Shown here piece by piece: positions 12,201 through 25,541 of a stretch of 64,000 nt of DNA. Position 1 is the stretch's first letter, and every line of letters begins with the position of its first letter. The position numbers and the translations under genes were made by a program. Origin of the DNA: Siderastrea radians. Taxonomy: Eukaryota > Cnidaria > Anthozoa > Scleractinia > Rhizangiidae. Location: the NCBI GenBank assembly GCA_964017195.1, contig OZ024891.1, positions 11,194,458 to 11,258,457 on the forward strand, given 5' to 3'. The notes below the pieces were generated by a model, which saw only the letters and a program-made list of their open reading frames with translations, was not told the DNA's origin and searched no databases.

Positions 12201-13867
12201 TTTTCCACATATTTTTGACCGACCGTTCATCCTCTTTTTGTTCAAAGAGTTAGAAAAAAAAAACACATGTTCGAAGAAAAAATTATTACTAGAAACGCGT
12301 TACTCATGGAGATGAAATCACGACCTCGAGAACACGCACGTGTGGATGGTTTTAAGTCAATTTCGTCTAATGCTTCGAGCATCTGCCATAAAACATCTAG
12401 TAAATTGTTCCTTGTTATTGATATTTTACGTCTAGTACATTGTTTCAAGATTTGCTTTAATTATGTGCTTCCTCTTCCTATGGAAAGTAGCGTAAACTGA
12501 TCAAATAAACGTGTTTGTTAGGCGAAATTGCATGGAATTATGGGCTAACTTGAGACGAAGATATCTCGTAAACGGACATGGGGACCTATTCTTATTATTT
12601 TATCTTTCAAAACATTGCACGATAGATAACAACTTGAGAAAGTTTGACAAAAATCGTATGTTAAATTTTATTTCGGGGGAATGACCTTAATTACCTACTC
12701 CTGCTTTCCATACCAATTGACCTCCCTAAGCCCCAATGTAAACCTGCAAATTCTCCTTACTGGTCTTCATACATTTCTTGTAGTTCATGTTTGGTGATCA
12801 ATTCCTTAATTCTGATGACCTACTTAAGGCATTGCTAGTGTGGGGATATGCTGGTCACTGGGGCTTCAAGGGTTAATGTATTATTTTATTGTGACAATCA
12901 TCTAATCCAATTTTTATAGTATGTTGGGGGAAATGACTAAACATGCTACCACATCAATATGAGACTCTGTGCTTTGCTTGCCATTATTCTGTATTATTCT
13001 CATTTCAATTTTTGGGTAATAATGGATAATTTTTTTAATGCGCCGCCTCACTCTTCGGCAGTTGTAGACTCCTGCTACAGTATCTCAACCATGCAAGGGA
13101 AATAATGAACTGTTTTAGCTATTGACACTTGTCAATACCCAGTAAATAGAACAAAAACTGTACAACAGAATCGAAAGGAAATGGCCGGGTTATTGTTGGA
13201 GATAACAAGTTCCAAGTTGAAATTTGAACTGCATTTCTGATAAACCTACTCTCACCCAACCAAAATAAACAGAAACACCACACATATTGTCTTGGACAAC
13301 AGGTCCACAGAGAGCATCGTATGCATGACAGAGGATTGGATGTAAGTTACATGGAAGCGGCTGGGAACCAGACTGTCGATCTTAGCTCTCAATTCGGGAC
13401 ATTTGTGGCCACCCATCCACACCTCCAGTTAGACCGATTATATTCCCTCCCCACCCCCATCGATCTATTTTGTGGAACACCCGTGCCCGAGGTTCGCGAG
13501 GTTCTGCGAGTCACGTATTTCTAGTAATCATGGGTCTTAAAAGTAAAACCGTAAATGAAATCAAAAAGGTGAGGAAATCAAGAAAAAAAGAAACAGAACA
13601 TCAAACAATCGAACAGACAAACGAACAGAAATGGTTTTGTAGCGGTTTTCGGCATTAACACGATTATAACTTTGTAGCCCGACCACATATAAGTTTTGCT
13701 CAATTTGGACCATCTTGGTAACTTACCACTCGTGCTCCTTCACTGGATTTCTCCTAGGTCTTTTGTGTCATTACTGTGAATTTTTGTTTGTATGCTGAAG
13801 TATCGTTACACATTCACATGAAACAACAAGCCTATTAAGCTACGAAATGGTGTTTATGAATTGTTAC
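9279..13867 (-). other. Large intron, no exon recognised
   Basis: Intron between the two halves of F5/8C domain 3. It holds a 26-bp perfect palindrome (10192-10217) and a foldback repeat (11531-11664). Several short open frames have no recognisable domain. Confidence 0.55.
11531..11664. repeat. Foldback repeat in intron
   Basis: The arm GAGTTATGGATGCACTTGGG at the left and its inverse at the right (ending 11664) enclose a short spacer, giving a hairpin of about 134 bp. The arm is found again singly at about 10405-10430. Probably a MITE. Confidence 0.6.
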
Positions 13868-14178
13868 CTTGATGTGTTCGAAATATAAGCCATCGTTGCT
13901 GTATCTCAGTGAATAAGACTTGACCCAGTACTGGAATAATGGATGCCCTTGAGTAGAAATGCCAGTAACTTGTGTATCTGTTCCAAAGGCTACTTGAAGC
14001 CATGGGTTGTTACCAATTGGCTCCATAGTCCACGCCCCTTTATTGAAGTGAAGCCTGGCATATTCAGGGGGTTCCAGTGGACTTTTCTGAGAAGAAGCTG
14101 TTACGGAAGCGTTTGGTATTTTGCCGCTTTCCATCCCCAGAGGTGTCTTGCAAGTACTAATCTTGGGGACCGGAAATC
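13868..14178 (-). CDS. F5/8C domain 3, N-terminal half exon
   Basis: A 311-bp exon, phase 1 to 0, acceptor CTCGCAG and donor GTAACA. It encodes PLGMESGKIPNASVTASS, the typical start of an F5/8C domain, then WLQVAFGTDTQVTGISTQG and YSNDGLYF. The other half is the exon at 9137-9278. F5/8C domains are secreted lectin- or lipid-binding modules. Confidence 0.85.
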
Positions 14179-15128
14179 CTGCGAGATGTAATAAAATAAA
14201 CGTTATTTAAGGTAAACAAAAAGTCCGTTGTAGATTTCGTATTCAAAGGACGTGATGCCCAACTGCAAAAACAGCACAATCAAGACGCAAATGTTCAATT
14301 GTTTATTTCTTCCCTTCAGTTAGCCGAACCGCTACCCTTCCACGTTTTTCTTATAACTTGAAACTTGTAAGATTTGCTTGAGAAATTGCGAACGAATATT
14401 TGTACTATCCTCGTGGGTGTGTAGAGGGAAGACATTCTTCTATACATACACTGATGCATTCCCTTATGGTTGTTGTGCAGGGGCTGGATTCACGAAGCCT
14501 TCCTAAGATACGATGTGTCCTATGTATTGTTGAAGGACAAAAACAATACTTACCATCTAATAGGATTCATCTTGAATGGGCAGGACAGCATTGTGAATCC
14601 TGCCTCAGATCAATTAACAATTTTTTTTTCGAATTAAGCAAATCACAAATTCGACAGTTAAACGCACGTTTCCTCAAAACTTCTGTTCACTTTCCTTGAT
14701 GTTCAACTATGTTGAGACAAATTTTACATTTTCGTATTAAATTGTCGATTTAATTTTCTACTTCGGATGTTCTTACACGTTTAAATCATTTTAGCTTTCC
14801 ATTTTCTGTTGAATTTGATTGCTCCTGGGAAAATTTTGGCTATTGAACCTCACTATGTGGATTCATGAAATCTGGCAATTCTTACATTTTTGACGTCATG
14901 AGTTAAAGGTGACACCTCTACTCGAAAGGAATTTTGGGGGGCATACGGTTCAAAAGGTCATGTTCGTGCGCTGTAATTTTGATGCAAATTGTCGATTTCT
15001 GGTTTTCTCCGTACCGTGCATTAAGATTGATGGCAGTAAAGAAATGCAATCTTAAGCTGGGTTTTGAACTTCAGAAGTCACAACTAGTTATCGAAAGGCA
15101 TAGTAATTACGTTAACAACAAGACCCAC

Positions 15129-15270
15129 CGGATTTACAGCCATAGAAGTCAGCCCTCAGTACAACCCAGTTATGACAACTTAATGGGTTGATTCGGATGA
15201 AGCGTGTAACAATGGGATCCTGCAACTTGTGACTCACAACTGTGAACTGATCGCTGTTGCCATCAAATGT
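15129..15270 (-). CDS. F5/8C domain 2, C-terminal half exon
   Basis: A 142-bp exon, phase 0 to 1. It encodes TFDGNSDQFTVVSHKL, then VTRFIRINPL and LRADFYGCKS. The donor site (GTGGGT) is weaker than the others. Confidence 0.82.
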
Positions 15271-15769
15271 CTTAAAACGCAAACAGAGAGTTTGTTTCAG
15301 TGGGCAAAACCCAATATGATGTTTACTTTCGTAAAAAAGAAATCAAACTACGTAGAGTTTGCGAGTAATACAAAGAAACAGCCTCTGAGGTGCTGGATTG
15401 CAGAAAAGCAGCTCTATGCTTATCTGCATCTCACTGATGTAAGTGCAGAACATATTTGTCTCGTGCCATCTCTATTTTTAAAGCACTGAATCAATTTCCC
15501 CAATCCCGCACCTTTTATCTGAAGAAGTACGTGCAGTAATGATACGCCGCCACGAAATTAACCTGCCTGCAGTCTAGCGCGCGGGAAATTTGAACTTTTG
15601 CTGGCGTCGGATTTTCGCCGTGTCTTATGAAAATTGCGCTCGCCCATAACTAGAGACAGGTTTTTGCTAGTGACAGCTCGTACACTTGGAGCAAAATGGG
15701 AAGAGTGTTTCGATTTGAGGAAAAATTGCTTGGATTTCACTTAACAAAACTATGACGCCACCAGAGGAA

Positions 15770-16960
15770 ACATGATGATCTATCACAATATGTTGTCCTT
15801 TTTCTCCAATTATTTTGTCTTAGACTTTCACCTTCTCAACCAAATCAGACCCAAGTCAGTTGAAAGAGGTCTTGCATTCGCATAAAAAACCCCGCATATT
15901 GTCGGCTAAGAGGTACATGAAACACGCTGTTTCAGTTCTAACCAGTGAAAAAAAAAGGGTCGAAATGATCAATTAGCGCTAATCGAGGGTTAAATCTCAT
16001 TAAATGAGAATTACGTATACAAGGGTGGGATGGGGATGCCACCCCCGTAAGGTTTTTCCTTCAATAAATTGAAGAGGATTTTTGTCTGCACCTGCCGTTT
16101 TCAGTACGCATATCCCTAAGGTACATTTTGGCAAAAGTTCGGTGAGGATCAGTTGCTATGGTTACGAGATATAAGTTACATGTGTCCAGCCGTTTTGAAT
16201 TTAAATACATGTTTTTTTCTTGTTTTTTGTTTTTGTTTTTTGTTGTTACTTTTTTGAACGCAGTGGTGTTTTAATTAGTCATATTTTACATGTCTAGCCT
16301 CCAAACTTTTCCATTTCGGCTGTCTTTTGATAATTTTTAAATCTGAGTAATATCCAAGTCGGCCGCCATTTCGGACGACTTCACAGGCCCCCCAGTAGGG
16401 TTACAACCCATAATATTTACCTCACCTAGTAGAGCACATCATAGGCTATCTACCAGAGGTAAGAACTTTTCGAAATATTGTAACACAACAAAAACTTAAT
16501 CTCACCCCCTTGCATCACGGTGGGAGTATCAGTTTGTACGTCCGAGAGCTAAAATTTATCCTTTGGTTAGATTCTGTGCCTGAAAGCCAATCAACGCTTA
16601 CCAGAGCTGAGACAGAGATGCAACTAGTTTTCCATCGTGCTTAGTATCAAACTGCTTATGACGGTGGTATCTATTAAAACATGCCCTCTAATCTCAAAGC
16701 TGTTCTTTTTCTCGAGTTGTTTGTCTTGGTCTTTTACCCTTTTCAACGAAATCAGACCCAAATCAGCTGACAGGTGTCTTTCATTTACATATAACAAACT
16801 CCGGAAGTTATCAGTTGGGAGAAGGTAGATGGAATGTACTGTTTTAATTAGAAAAATTGAATGAAAGGGTGTAATGAACAGAACTTCGTCCCCAGTTCCT
16901 AGAAAGCATCAGTAAGCGCTGGGCGAGGGTTAAATGCCACTAAATTCAGTTAGATTCTGT
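15770..16960. repeat. Pair of diverged repeats in intron
   Basis: About 15770-16040 and 16630-16960 share many blocks in the same order (for example AAATCAGACCCAA and CGAGGGTTAAAT). This looks like an old direct duplication in the intron between F5/8C exons 17633 and 15270. No coding potential seen. Confidence 0.45.
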
Positions 16961-17632
16961 TCCCAGAGCTGTGGTTAACACTAACCAAAGGATTCACGAA
17001 AGGTTGATTCTACTCCACCCAGCGAAGTCGATTAACCCACTTTTTGGGGGTGTCCAAACCAAATCAAGCAAAATGGGAGTTTCAAATTTTAGTGGATTGA
17101 AGATCATCTCGTTCGGAAACAATGACGAGGCTCTGCTTTTATTAACTTAAGCTTGCGCAAAAAATAAATTCGCAATTCTGTAAAAGAGGAAAGAAATAAA
17201 ACACTTTGAGCACAAAATATCCGACATAGCATAAGTCAACATTTCATGATTCAAATTTATTGGTAAGTTCATGTTTAATAGTTTTTAAAGGCTGAGAGAA
17301 TTAACAAAAGAACTAGATGAACTAATCGATTTAGTCTTGCCACTAAATCGTGATTTCCACATCGTTTTTCTTTGTCCTAAAGTCAAGAGGTTTGTTGAAA
17401 CGTTTGAATTTTTTTTCTAACTGCAACAAGAAGTGTAAGATTATAAAATTCGTTGGTCATATTCTACAAACGGAAATTGGAGTTCAGTTTTTTCATGGGC
17501 GTTTTCTCGCATATGTGGACGCGAATAACTGGTTAAACCTGTTTAATATGGTATTTAAGTTAAGGGAGGATTAACTGTGCTTCTAGGAACCCAAGGAATC
17601 AAAATTTGTGGACTTTTTAATCCTCTACGTAC

Positions 17633-17964
17633 CTTGGGATAATCCTTAAAAAAAATTCCGTCGTACGAATATGAAACTTTGTACTTCGTCACCCACTGTG
17701 GACCGTTTGCTCTTCCCTGCGTCGAGATTCTTGTTACCTTAGTCCAGCTTCCAAAGTTCACCTGAAACCAACTGTCCTTAAAAAAATCTCTTGCTGCAGC
17801 CCAGCTTCCAGTGCTAACTCCAGGTTTATCGTACTTGTGGAGCCTTCCATTTCCAGGTTTAGAATACTTTAGTACACTGGAAGCTGTCACTAACGAGTTA
17901 GGAATGGCATAACTTTCCAACCCCAATCCTGCTTCACAAACGGGAGGTTGCAGGGTTGCAAAAC
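17633..17964 (-). CDS. F5/8C domain 2, N-terminal half exon
   Basis: A 332-bp exon, phase 1 to 0, acceptor CCCTTAG and donor GTACGT. It encodes LESYAIPNSLVTASS, then WFQVNFGSWTKVTRISTQG and YSYDGIFF. Partner half is at 15129-15270. Confidence 0.85.
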
Positions 17965-18462
17965 CTAAGGGAGGAAAATCAACCATTTCGTATTTTTCAT
18001 GTACATATTGCCGAACAAAATGCATGCTTTTTGCAACATACTATTTTTAGTTATTCACCACCCTCCTGTAATATATGTATTCATGTTAATAGAAAATTGA
18101 TCTGAGTCCTGTGGTTCAATTTTAACTTTAGAGGATCACCCTTGTTTCTCTTTCCTTGTTTTCTATACTGGAATGCCTCGCATGAAACTTCTTGCTGGCT
18201 GGCAAGAACATAGGACAAAAACGAATCTCTAGTAGGGCTTCCACCCTTTTCTACTGAGATCAGAAGTTAGCGGATGAAGCTTACGGGACACCGTGTCAGA
18301 CATTTCAACTGCCCACCCAAGCTTTGACTGCTTCGAGCGGGGATGGGGAAGGGCGAATGGTGGGGGGAGCAGCACAGATATTCGTCAGCATTTCAGCAAG
18401 GGACACAGGATGCGACAGGCCTGTTGAATTGTTGCCTCTTTCCCACCAGGGGTGCGGTCTGG

Positions 18463-18712
18463 GTCCGGTTGTTCAAAAGTCGGTTAACGCTAACCAGGGA
18501 TTGAAATTTAACCCAGGTTCCTGTTTCTCTTGTTCAAAAGAGTTTTCACAGCAAATAACAAGTGACCGTTTGAAAACAACCAAAGTCAAAATTTAGAGCA
18601 CAGTAGAGCAAAAGAGATTTACAGGAATCCGTATCGTTTGGCTTTAAAACGGAAGTAAAAATTGACGCCAATCCTGGGTTAGCTTTATCCTATTTTGAAC
18701 AACTGGGCCCTG
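18463..18712. repeat. Foldback MITE in intron
   Basis: Ends CCGGTTGTTCAAAAGTCGGT and the inverse ATTTTGAACAACTGGGCCC form a terminal inverted repeat with GGTTAACGCTAACC-type inner motifs. Non-coding. A triplet microsatellite (GAC/GAT)n follows at 18717-18805. Confidence 0.6.
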
Positions 18713-18830
18713 GTGATGACGACGACGACGATGATGATGATGATGATGATAATGATGATGACGATGAATATGAAGACGATCATGATCATGATCATGACGA
18801 CGATATTGATGAAAAGAAGAAATATACTAC

Positions 18831-18972
18831 CTGAATGACAGCCATACAGTTCCATCCTCAGTGACATCCATCCATGAAATTTTATCGGATGAATGCGAAT
18901 AAACCGGGCCACAATAGGAGGATTGAATACGTTGAAAACAACACCATTTTGGTCCTTGTTGCCTTCAAATAC
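18831..18972 (-). CDS. F5/8C domain 1, C-terminal half exon
   Basis: A 142-bp exon, phase 0 to 1, acceptor ATCTTAG and donor GTAGTA. It encodes VFEGNKDQNGVVFNVF, then VARFIRIHPIKFHGWMSLRM and ELYGCHS. The GFIRI-type strand and YGC ending are diagnostic of F5/8C. Confidence 0.86.
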
Positions 18973-19991
18973 CTAAGATACAAATAACGTAACACCATTA
19001 TGATTGATAACCGGACGCATTTTCCTTTGTACTGCAAGAACACTGTTATTTTATGTAAGATTTCCGTAACAAGAATACATTGAACTGTTGAATAACGTTT
19101 TTCTTCAACATACTTTAATGTCTTTTGATGATGGCTATGTATTCACTGTATCAACATTGTAATACTGTGCCGAATGTGTGTTATATAGTCCCTCTTCCAC
19201 CCATCACAGCCCTCTGTGAGTCACTGGTATGGTGTAAATAAATGCTATTGAGCTGCTCGGATAGAGTGAGTGCAAAATTCTATGTTAATTCCTCGAATAA
19301 ATTCGGGCACAAACTTGACTTCCCTTTTCCCTTAGATGTAGGTAATTTCTACGCACTGAGGAGCATTCTTCGAGAGACTTCCAACGCGAGTAGAAAAAAA
19401 ACTACTGACAAACAATGTTGAAGTAAACCTTTTTTAAGTCTAAGGCAACAAAATGTCAATCAAGTCTAAGGGCTTGATGTTCAAGAACTTTCATCGTTCT
19501 AGAGCACACGTGTTTTCAGAAACGTAATTGAGAGAGTTTACTTGCAGATAATTTCTTTCTTACATACTCTTATGAGCTCTTTTTGAACTGAGTTACTATA
19601 CTATTAAAAGATACAAAACTGATGTTAACAGTCAGCAGAGTGGAAAACAATTCAGCTTAATTTCGGGCCGACAACGTAAATGTCTGAGAATCCCCTGATT
19701 TGTCATCATGCAATTTAATGACGACCGATAACCTGTTACGAGCACAAAGCCCCATTTCCTTTCAAACTTGTTAACAAACTCAAAATATCTGAAACGTATG
19801 TTAGGTAAAAGTTGTGGGACGCCTTCTTATTGAAACATCCACTTTCTGCCTCGTTTTCCGTCCTTAGGGAGGACCATTCTGAAATCTGACTAGATGCTGT
19901 AGGAGATGAATTAACCTGCAATAGACTAACATCCCACCCAAGGAGGTACTAGTAGCCTGTGATACAGAAACTGTATCCATTTACACTTCAC

Positions 19992-20252
19992 CTGGCCAAA
20001 GCTATTATTTGGTGCCTTCTGGTGAAACTTGAAATGGCCGCCATAGACACTGTATGACACTTTGAACTCAGTCACCCACTGGGCTTCCTCTTGTCCGCCC
20101 TGGGTCGCCACCTTTGTTACCATGGTGATTTTACCAAGATCTACCCGAATCCACTGTCCTAAATCATTCCAAAAGGGTGACCACGCCCCTTTTTTGCCGT
20201 TCCCTGCCATGTGACCAAGCCTAGCGTTGGAGACTCCATATGCTAGGTTTTT
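19992..20252 (-). CDS. F5/8C domain 1, middle exon
   Basis: A 261-bp exon, phase 0 to 0, acceptor TTTTTTTAG. It encodes KNLAYGVSNARLGHM, then WIRVDLGKITMVTKVATQG and FKVSYSVYG. The chosen donor (CAG|GTGAAG) adds some residues beyond the usual strand end; it is the only donor that keeps phase with 18972. Confidence 0.78.
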
Positions 20253-22338
20253 CTAAAAAAAAGATATAATCAGAAAGGTTTCAGTGGGCGATGCATTCAG
20301 CCTAAGTAGCTCGTTTACAGGCATGAGGGCGTGAAGATTAGAGTATTGAATCGGGTAAAGGGATAAGAAATACATACGCCTTATTCGGTGTTTTGATAGA
20401 TAATACGTGCAAATATTTCACGAGTTGCGTAGTATTTTCCGAGCTCTGTAGGGGCAAGGAAAAATGAAGCATTGAGTATAATGTTCGCGCGTAGTAACGA
20501 CCAAAACACCGAATAAGAGGTTTATTATAATTATTCCCTGCATATTGTTTTTGCTTCATCCTCTTTCTTTCTTTTGTGCGCCCTTATACGATAAAGCAAC
20601 ATCTCAAGAATCGTCTGGTGGGCGAGTGATCTGTTTGCTATTCTGGTTTCTTTTTGGTGAGCTATTAACTGATTCGCTAAACTATTCTTTTTCACTTGGG
20701 GAAATTGCTGAACTCGCAGAAGTAGGCTGTAAATTCAGACTTGTTGAGAGGAGAGATCCGATCAGAAGACCGATCAAGACGTCAAAATAACCGCAGTAAA
20801 AGCCCTTGTATTCAGAATAGTTCATGTTCTTCCACTTTTGTTAACGGAGATCAGTGCGCTTCTTTCAAAGGGAACGTATTTTTTGATGTCTTGAGAACTA
20901 CTGAAGACAAAATGGAATTCGCAGTAGTTAGACAACTTCCTGAGCTAATGATCTCGCTAAGCTGGAAATTTCTGCTAAGGGCACTTTCATTTCTCTTCTT
21001 AAGCTAGTGTCTCAAACGGTGTTACCAACTCTTTTAATCATGAAAGGTTTAAGGGGGTTTTAGCAAGGGGGTTTTACTTACTTACTACAGCTCTTGAAAT
21101 CTCATTTGTTCAAATACGCAGTGACTTAGGCATTTAAGATATCCACATTGGTAATAAAAAAGTTCAACTAGCACCTTTTGTGGATGACCTTACCACGTTT
21201 TTCACACAAGGATATCTCGTAAGGCAATTTGTCCGATAGAATAACACAGTTTGGTGAATGCTCTTGTTTGAAAATTAAATGAGGATTAAACTTCACATTG
21301 GCAGTTACCATAACTGTGGTATCCCTAAGCTAATTTTAAAGATGTCTTGGACTTTTTCTCAAAACACATAATTTATCTAATTCTTGGCGCTGGAGAAAGC
21401 TTACTGTTATAGGTATGATCCAAGTTATCAACGATTTGGTCTTTCTTTTGCAAAATTATGCTCCGTTATTCCCTAATGAGCCTCGACAAAGCCATGATCC
21501 AGAATATTCATGTCTTTTATTTATAATTTCCTCTGGAAGGGGAAAAGATAAAATCGGACTACTTGTACTTATTACTTTTTTCTTATTACCAGGATGTCGT
21601 CTAAGAGCATTTTGCTTCCACTGGGAGGCTACTTGGCGTTGGATGCATGAAAGATCTTGATTTTCGAATCGACTCATTGTATGAGACTAGCGACCTGCTT
21701 AGCCATACCTAAAAGTATCAGCACTGGGGCCTTAAATTTCAATCATGTAAGTATCCTTGGCAAATATATAATCGCAAAAAGAAAACATTATCCTCGTTAT
21801 CCCATCTTCTTTTTAAAGCAAAGTATACTGAACGCATGAAAAGCATATCTCCTTAAAGAATAAATGACGGGTGGTAGCCATTTATAGATGTATAATTGTA
21901 TCAAGAATCCTACTTATGCTTTTTATTCTCTGCTTGTTTATTTGTTTGTTTATTTATTTGTTATTATTAACGACGTAAATGGACATACCGTATGAACAGA
22001 AAGATAGTACATACTATCATACTGTATGCCACTACACTACAGAGGTCTTAGGAGTTACGTAGGTAACTTAAAGTTGTTTATGTCAGCCGTATCAGAGGCA
22101 TAAAATGTTAAGTCCGTTGCCTTATATACTGTGATGTAACTGTTTTTTTAAAACTCGTAGTAACTTCATTTTTTTTGCGTGGTGTTAGTGTGTCATAAAA
22201 AACTCAGTGATACAGTAATAAGTATAATGAGCATAAAGTAATGAAAAGAGGTATTGTAGACGCATCATTTCTTTTTTTTCTGTCATTTCTTTTGTAGTAA
22301 ATTATGGGGTACACAGTGATGACTTAAAATGTACTTAC
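20253..22338 (-). other. Intron, nothing recognised
   Basis: Intron between two exons of F5/8C domain 1. Only short unrelated open frames are present. Confidence 0.5.
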
Positions 22339-22418
22339 AACTGTGGTAGCTTTTATGGCAGTATCGGGAATTGTTTTATTCTCCATTCCTAGAGGAGAAT
22401 CACAGCCTGAATGTGCAC
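22339..22418 (-). CDS. F5/8C domain 1, first exon
   Basis: An 80-bp exon, phase 1 to 0, acceptor CCTTTAG and donor GTAAGT. It encodes HSGCDSPLGMENKTIPDTAI, the start of an F5/8C domain with its first cysteine. At least one upstream exon is needed because it starts inside a codon. Confidence 0.75.
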
Positions 22419-22759
22419 CTAAAGGAAACATACAGATACAAATATTGACTGATAAGTCCATGAATATTGCGTATAAATACTTCGTTATTTTTAAAGTTTC
22501 TGTGGAACTTTTTTTTCTGTTTGGTTTCTTCCAGTTTCAGTCTACGTTTTCCTTTCCCGTACATCAGCTACCATTTTTAGGTACCACGCGGTCACAAAGA
22601 AATTACACAATATACTTTAGGGAGGATAACGTTTTTCATACACTCTGATTGGCAATTCAAATAACTAGGGCGGTTTGTGATGTTATAATGAAGTAACGAC
22701 TGTGAGAAATGTGTTAAAAGAAGAAATGTTGAATCAGTCGTAATTACTCAAAAAAATCT

Positions 22760-22838
22760 GAGTCCTCCCAACGGGAGTCGAACCCATGGCCTTCCAGGTG
22801 CCGATTGGATGCTCTAACCACTGAGCTATGGGGGACTC
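22760..22838 (-). repeat. tRNA-derived sequence (SINE-like)
   Basis: The minus strand has a cloverleaf-like layout with Pol III box A (TAGCTCAGTGGTTAGAGC) and box B (GGTTCGACTCC) and a paired acceptor end. The anticodon arm does not fold into a clean 5-bp stem and 7-nt loop, so I read it as a tRNA-derived SINE head, not a working tRNA. Confidence 0.6.
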
Positions 22839-25059
22839 GTGGTGAGCGAGGCCATATAGCTAGGTTCATATGTGACACAGGCCTGCTTACTGCAGGCTCG
22901 TAATGTCAAATGATAAATTCAAATGTGATAATGGAGTGACGACTGTGAGAAATGTGTTAAAAGAGTCGTTGTTACGAACTCGGCTGCAAAGGTCATGCCT
23001 TGTACCCTTCGTGTTGCATATTGTATCTTCGCCCGATAATGCATGGCTGGCTTAAAAAAGGCTGTGGCACATTTTAAAACATTCGTAAGTTCGGTATTTT
23101 AAAAAAAGTAAACAGCAAGATTTTTTTAACAGGCGCAATGCTGGCCTATTGGCCCACCGGTAAAGTCTGTCATTCTTGACAACCGTAAATTTTGCATGTG
23201 TTCAGTGAAGACACATTGTTGATCACATGGTGTTATGGTGTAACATCCCTCGCACCGTTCCTTGTCCTCACGCAATTGTAACTATAGAAAAGCCTTAAGT
23301 TTCGCGTATTATACCAGGAAATAAGTCAACTATGTCGACGCTGTTTACCCCGCTGGTTTGGTTTATGCCAAAACAATTATACCCACTCCGAGTCGATGAC
23401 CAGCGATGGATACTAACATCACAGCTTCGCGGCTCGATAGGTATTCACCATAAGTCACCTCTGCTTTGAAAAATAATTGCAATTGCCCGTTTTCTCATAG
23501 CTGATCTGAAGCTAACCACTGTCGATAGAGGCTACTCTAATCTAGGTCTAGAGCGATCGAAAGACGCCAACTAGAAAACCAGTCTCCTTAAAACAAGAGC
23601 TCTGCGGGCTGCATTGGCAGCCCTACCAATGCTTACTGAAAGCGACAAAAACAGTAACATTTTCCTAGAAGACGAACGAGGCGAAAACGGACGAGTGGTC
23701 CTGTTTATTTGCCACATTCTTTTCTAATGACTGTACCATTATGACAATGTCACAACTACAGAAAAAATATGCTACAGACAAATATTTTTTTTGAAAGTTA
23801 ATGACACAGTGCTAGAGAGTTGTCATAGAGTTGTCACGTTCCCGGAAATTAACGTCTCTTTTTCTAACAAATCCACGTCGTGGGTGGCGATCATTGAAAA
23901 ACGAGGTCCTTAGAGGGAGGCATTAATTAAAGCAAGATTTAGAGTAGGTCGATCAGGCGTTCAGGTGGCATTATTACATTCATACCCAACGTTAATTTGG
24001 ATGAAAGTTAGAAACCCTCAAGTCACTGTATGTAGATATTCCATGCAAGGCGCAAACGCTTTCTTTTTTGGACCACTTGTCAAAAATAAGTCAAATCAAA
24101 GCAAACTGTTGCTCATAGCATTTATCTGTCAATAGCTTCTTTTTCCCAAAAAGTAGACTTTATAATTGGCAGTAATTTTTTTTAATTTTTAATTTCAGAA
24201 CCGTTATGCGTGCAGTAAGTGTAGACCAGGGTTTTTCAACTATCTGATTCGCCCGCTATGATTCGCCCGTTTTGATTCTCTCATAACCACAAAGCGATTA
24301 AAGAAATTAGCAGAAATTCTGCTCTTTTATGGTTGTTTATATGTCAGAAAGGTGTTTGATTCTTCTGTAAACTCATTTCATTTGCAAATTTCCAGAATTA
24401 TTTCGTGAACTTGGGCGATTCATTACAGGCGAATCATGATTGGCCTCAGGCCATGATTCCCATGGTCACGAAATAACTCTAAACATTGCGAATAAAATGA
24501 GTTTACAGAAGAAATGCTAACTTTCTGAGATATAAACTATTACAAAAAAGCAAAGAATTTGCTGATTTCCCCTTAACATCTCTTTGTGGTTATAAGAGAA
24601 TCAAGACGGGCAAAGCATAGCAGATGAATCTTACTTGAAAAACCCGGGTCTACTCACAGCTGTGAAATCGGCTGTAACAATTTGAACGAAGATTCATTCA
24701 GTACCAACGTTAACAACAAAATATGTTTTGGATTCTCAATGATTCTAATAAATATAATATTATAGTAGTATAAACTTTATTTTACAATTCAGAACTTATC
24801 ACGGGGATTAGAATAAGCGAATAAGAGCAGTTTCATTATACATTTACTCAATTAATATCATTTTGTATGCATCTGAAAAAATGGGCATATTCGAAATAAT
24901 TTGGCGCAGCTTGATAAAATGCTTCAGTCGTAGATTAAGCACAAGTACTTAAAATTTTCTGTTTAGTTCGTCACTTTCCTCTTTTGAACTGTTTACGTTT
25001 AATTTTTAGTGAAGAAAGGCATTAGGTCTTGTTGAAAATGTCGCAGTTCTGCTTAACAG
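22839..25059. other. Host spacer or intron with a foldback element
   Basis: Apart from the foldback at 24225-24650, no gene or domain is recognised. If the signal-peptide exon at 26518 belongs to the receptor, this is part of its first introns and may hide a short exon. Confidence 0.4.
24225..24650. repeat. Foldback element
   Basis: Two arms of roughly 190 bp in opposite orientation share blocks such as GATTCTCTCATAACCACAAA (left) and its inverse at 24580-24610. The centre lies near 24440 (GGCCTCAGGCC). Non-coding, MITE-like. Confidence 0.6.
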
Positions 25060-25240
25060 TATCGCCTAGATCACCGGAATCTTCCGGAATATTAAGCGTA
25101 AGCCCACAGAGTTCTGTTCCCACAGAAGCCTTTCCAGTGGATTAGAAGAGTCGTAAAATAATACGGCGATCTGGCAATCTTCGTTGTCAATTCACATTAT
25201 AGCCAGCGTTTCACCCCTTCTGCTCAAAAGCCACATTTGG
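25060..25240 (-). pseudogene. TIR-domain gene remnant
   Basis: The minus strand resembles 5440-5630 of the TIR exon: CAGAAGCCTTTCCAGTGGAT and GGCAATCTTCGTTGTCAATT blocks keep their order and spacing, but the frame is broken and both ends are missing. It is an old duplicate of the C-terminal half of a TIR domain. Confidence 0.55.
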
Positions 25241-25470
25241 CAATGTTTACTGTTGCTTTAATGAATGATTGATTCGTCATTCACATTAAACTTCCAAAAG
25301 CGAAGAAAAACGCCACAATTCACTATTCACTATAACTGTTCACTATTCAAAATTATGAATGTATGAAATTTATATATTTGAACTGCGGAATGAAGAAATA
25401 AATGTAAAGAAGATCCTCACAGTTAATAACGCAACTTATGCAGTTGCGAAGAGAAAGCCTGAAAAAATCA

Positions 25471-25541
25471 GGCTTGCCGGGATTCGAACCCTGACCTCTG
25501 CGATACCGGTGCAGCGCTCTAACCAATTGAGCTATCAAGCC
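25471..25541 (-). repeat. tRNA-derived sequence (SINE-like), with inverted partial copy
   Basis: The minus strand carries box A (TAGCTCAATTGGTTAGAGC), box B (GGTTCGAATCC) and a paired acceptor (GGCTTG/CAAGCC). A second partial copy lies inverted at about 25679-25716, with flanking repeats at 25376-25430, 25610-25670 and 25740-25800. The repeated flanks indicate SINE copies, not a single tRNA gene. Confidence 0.6.
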
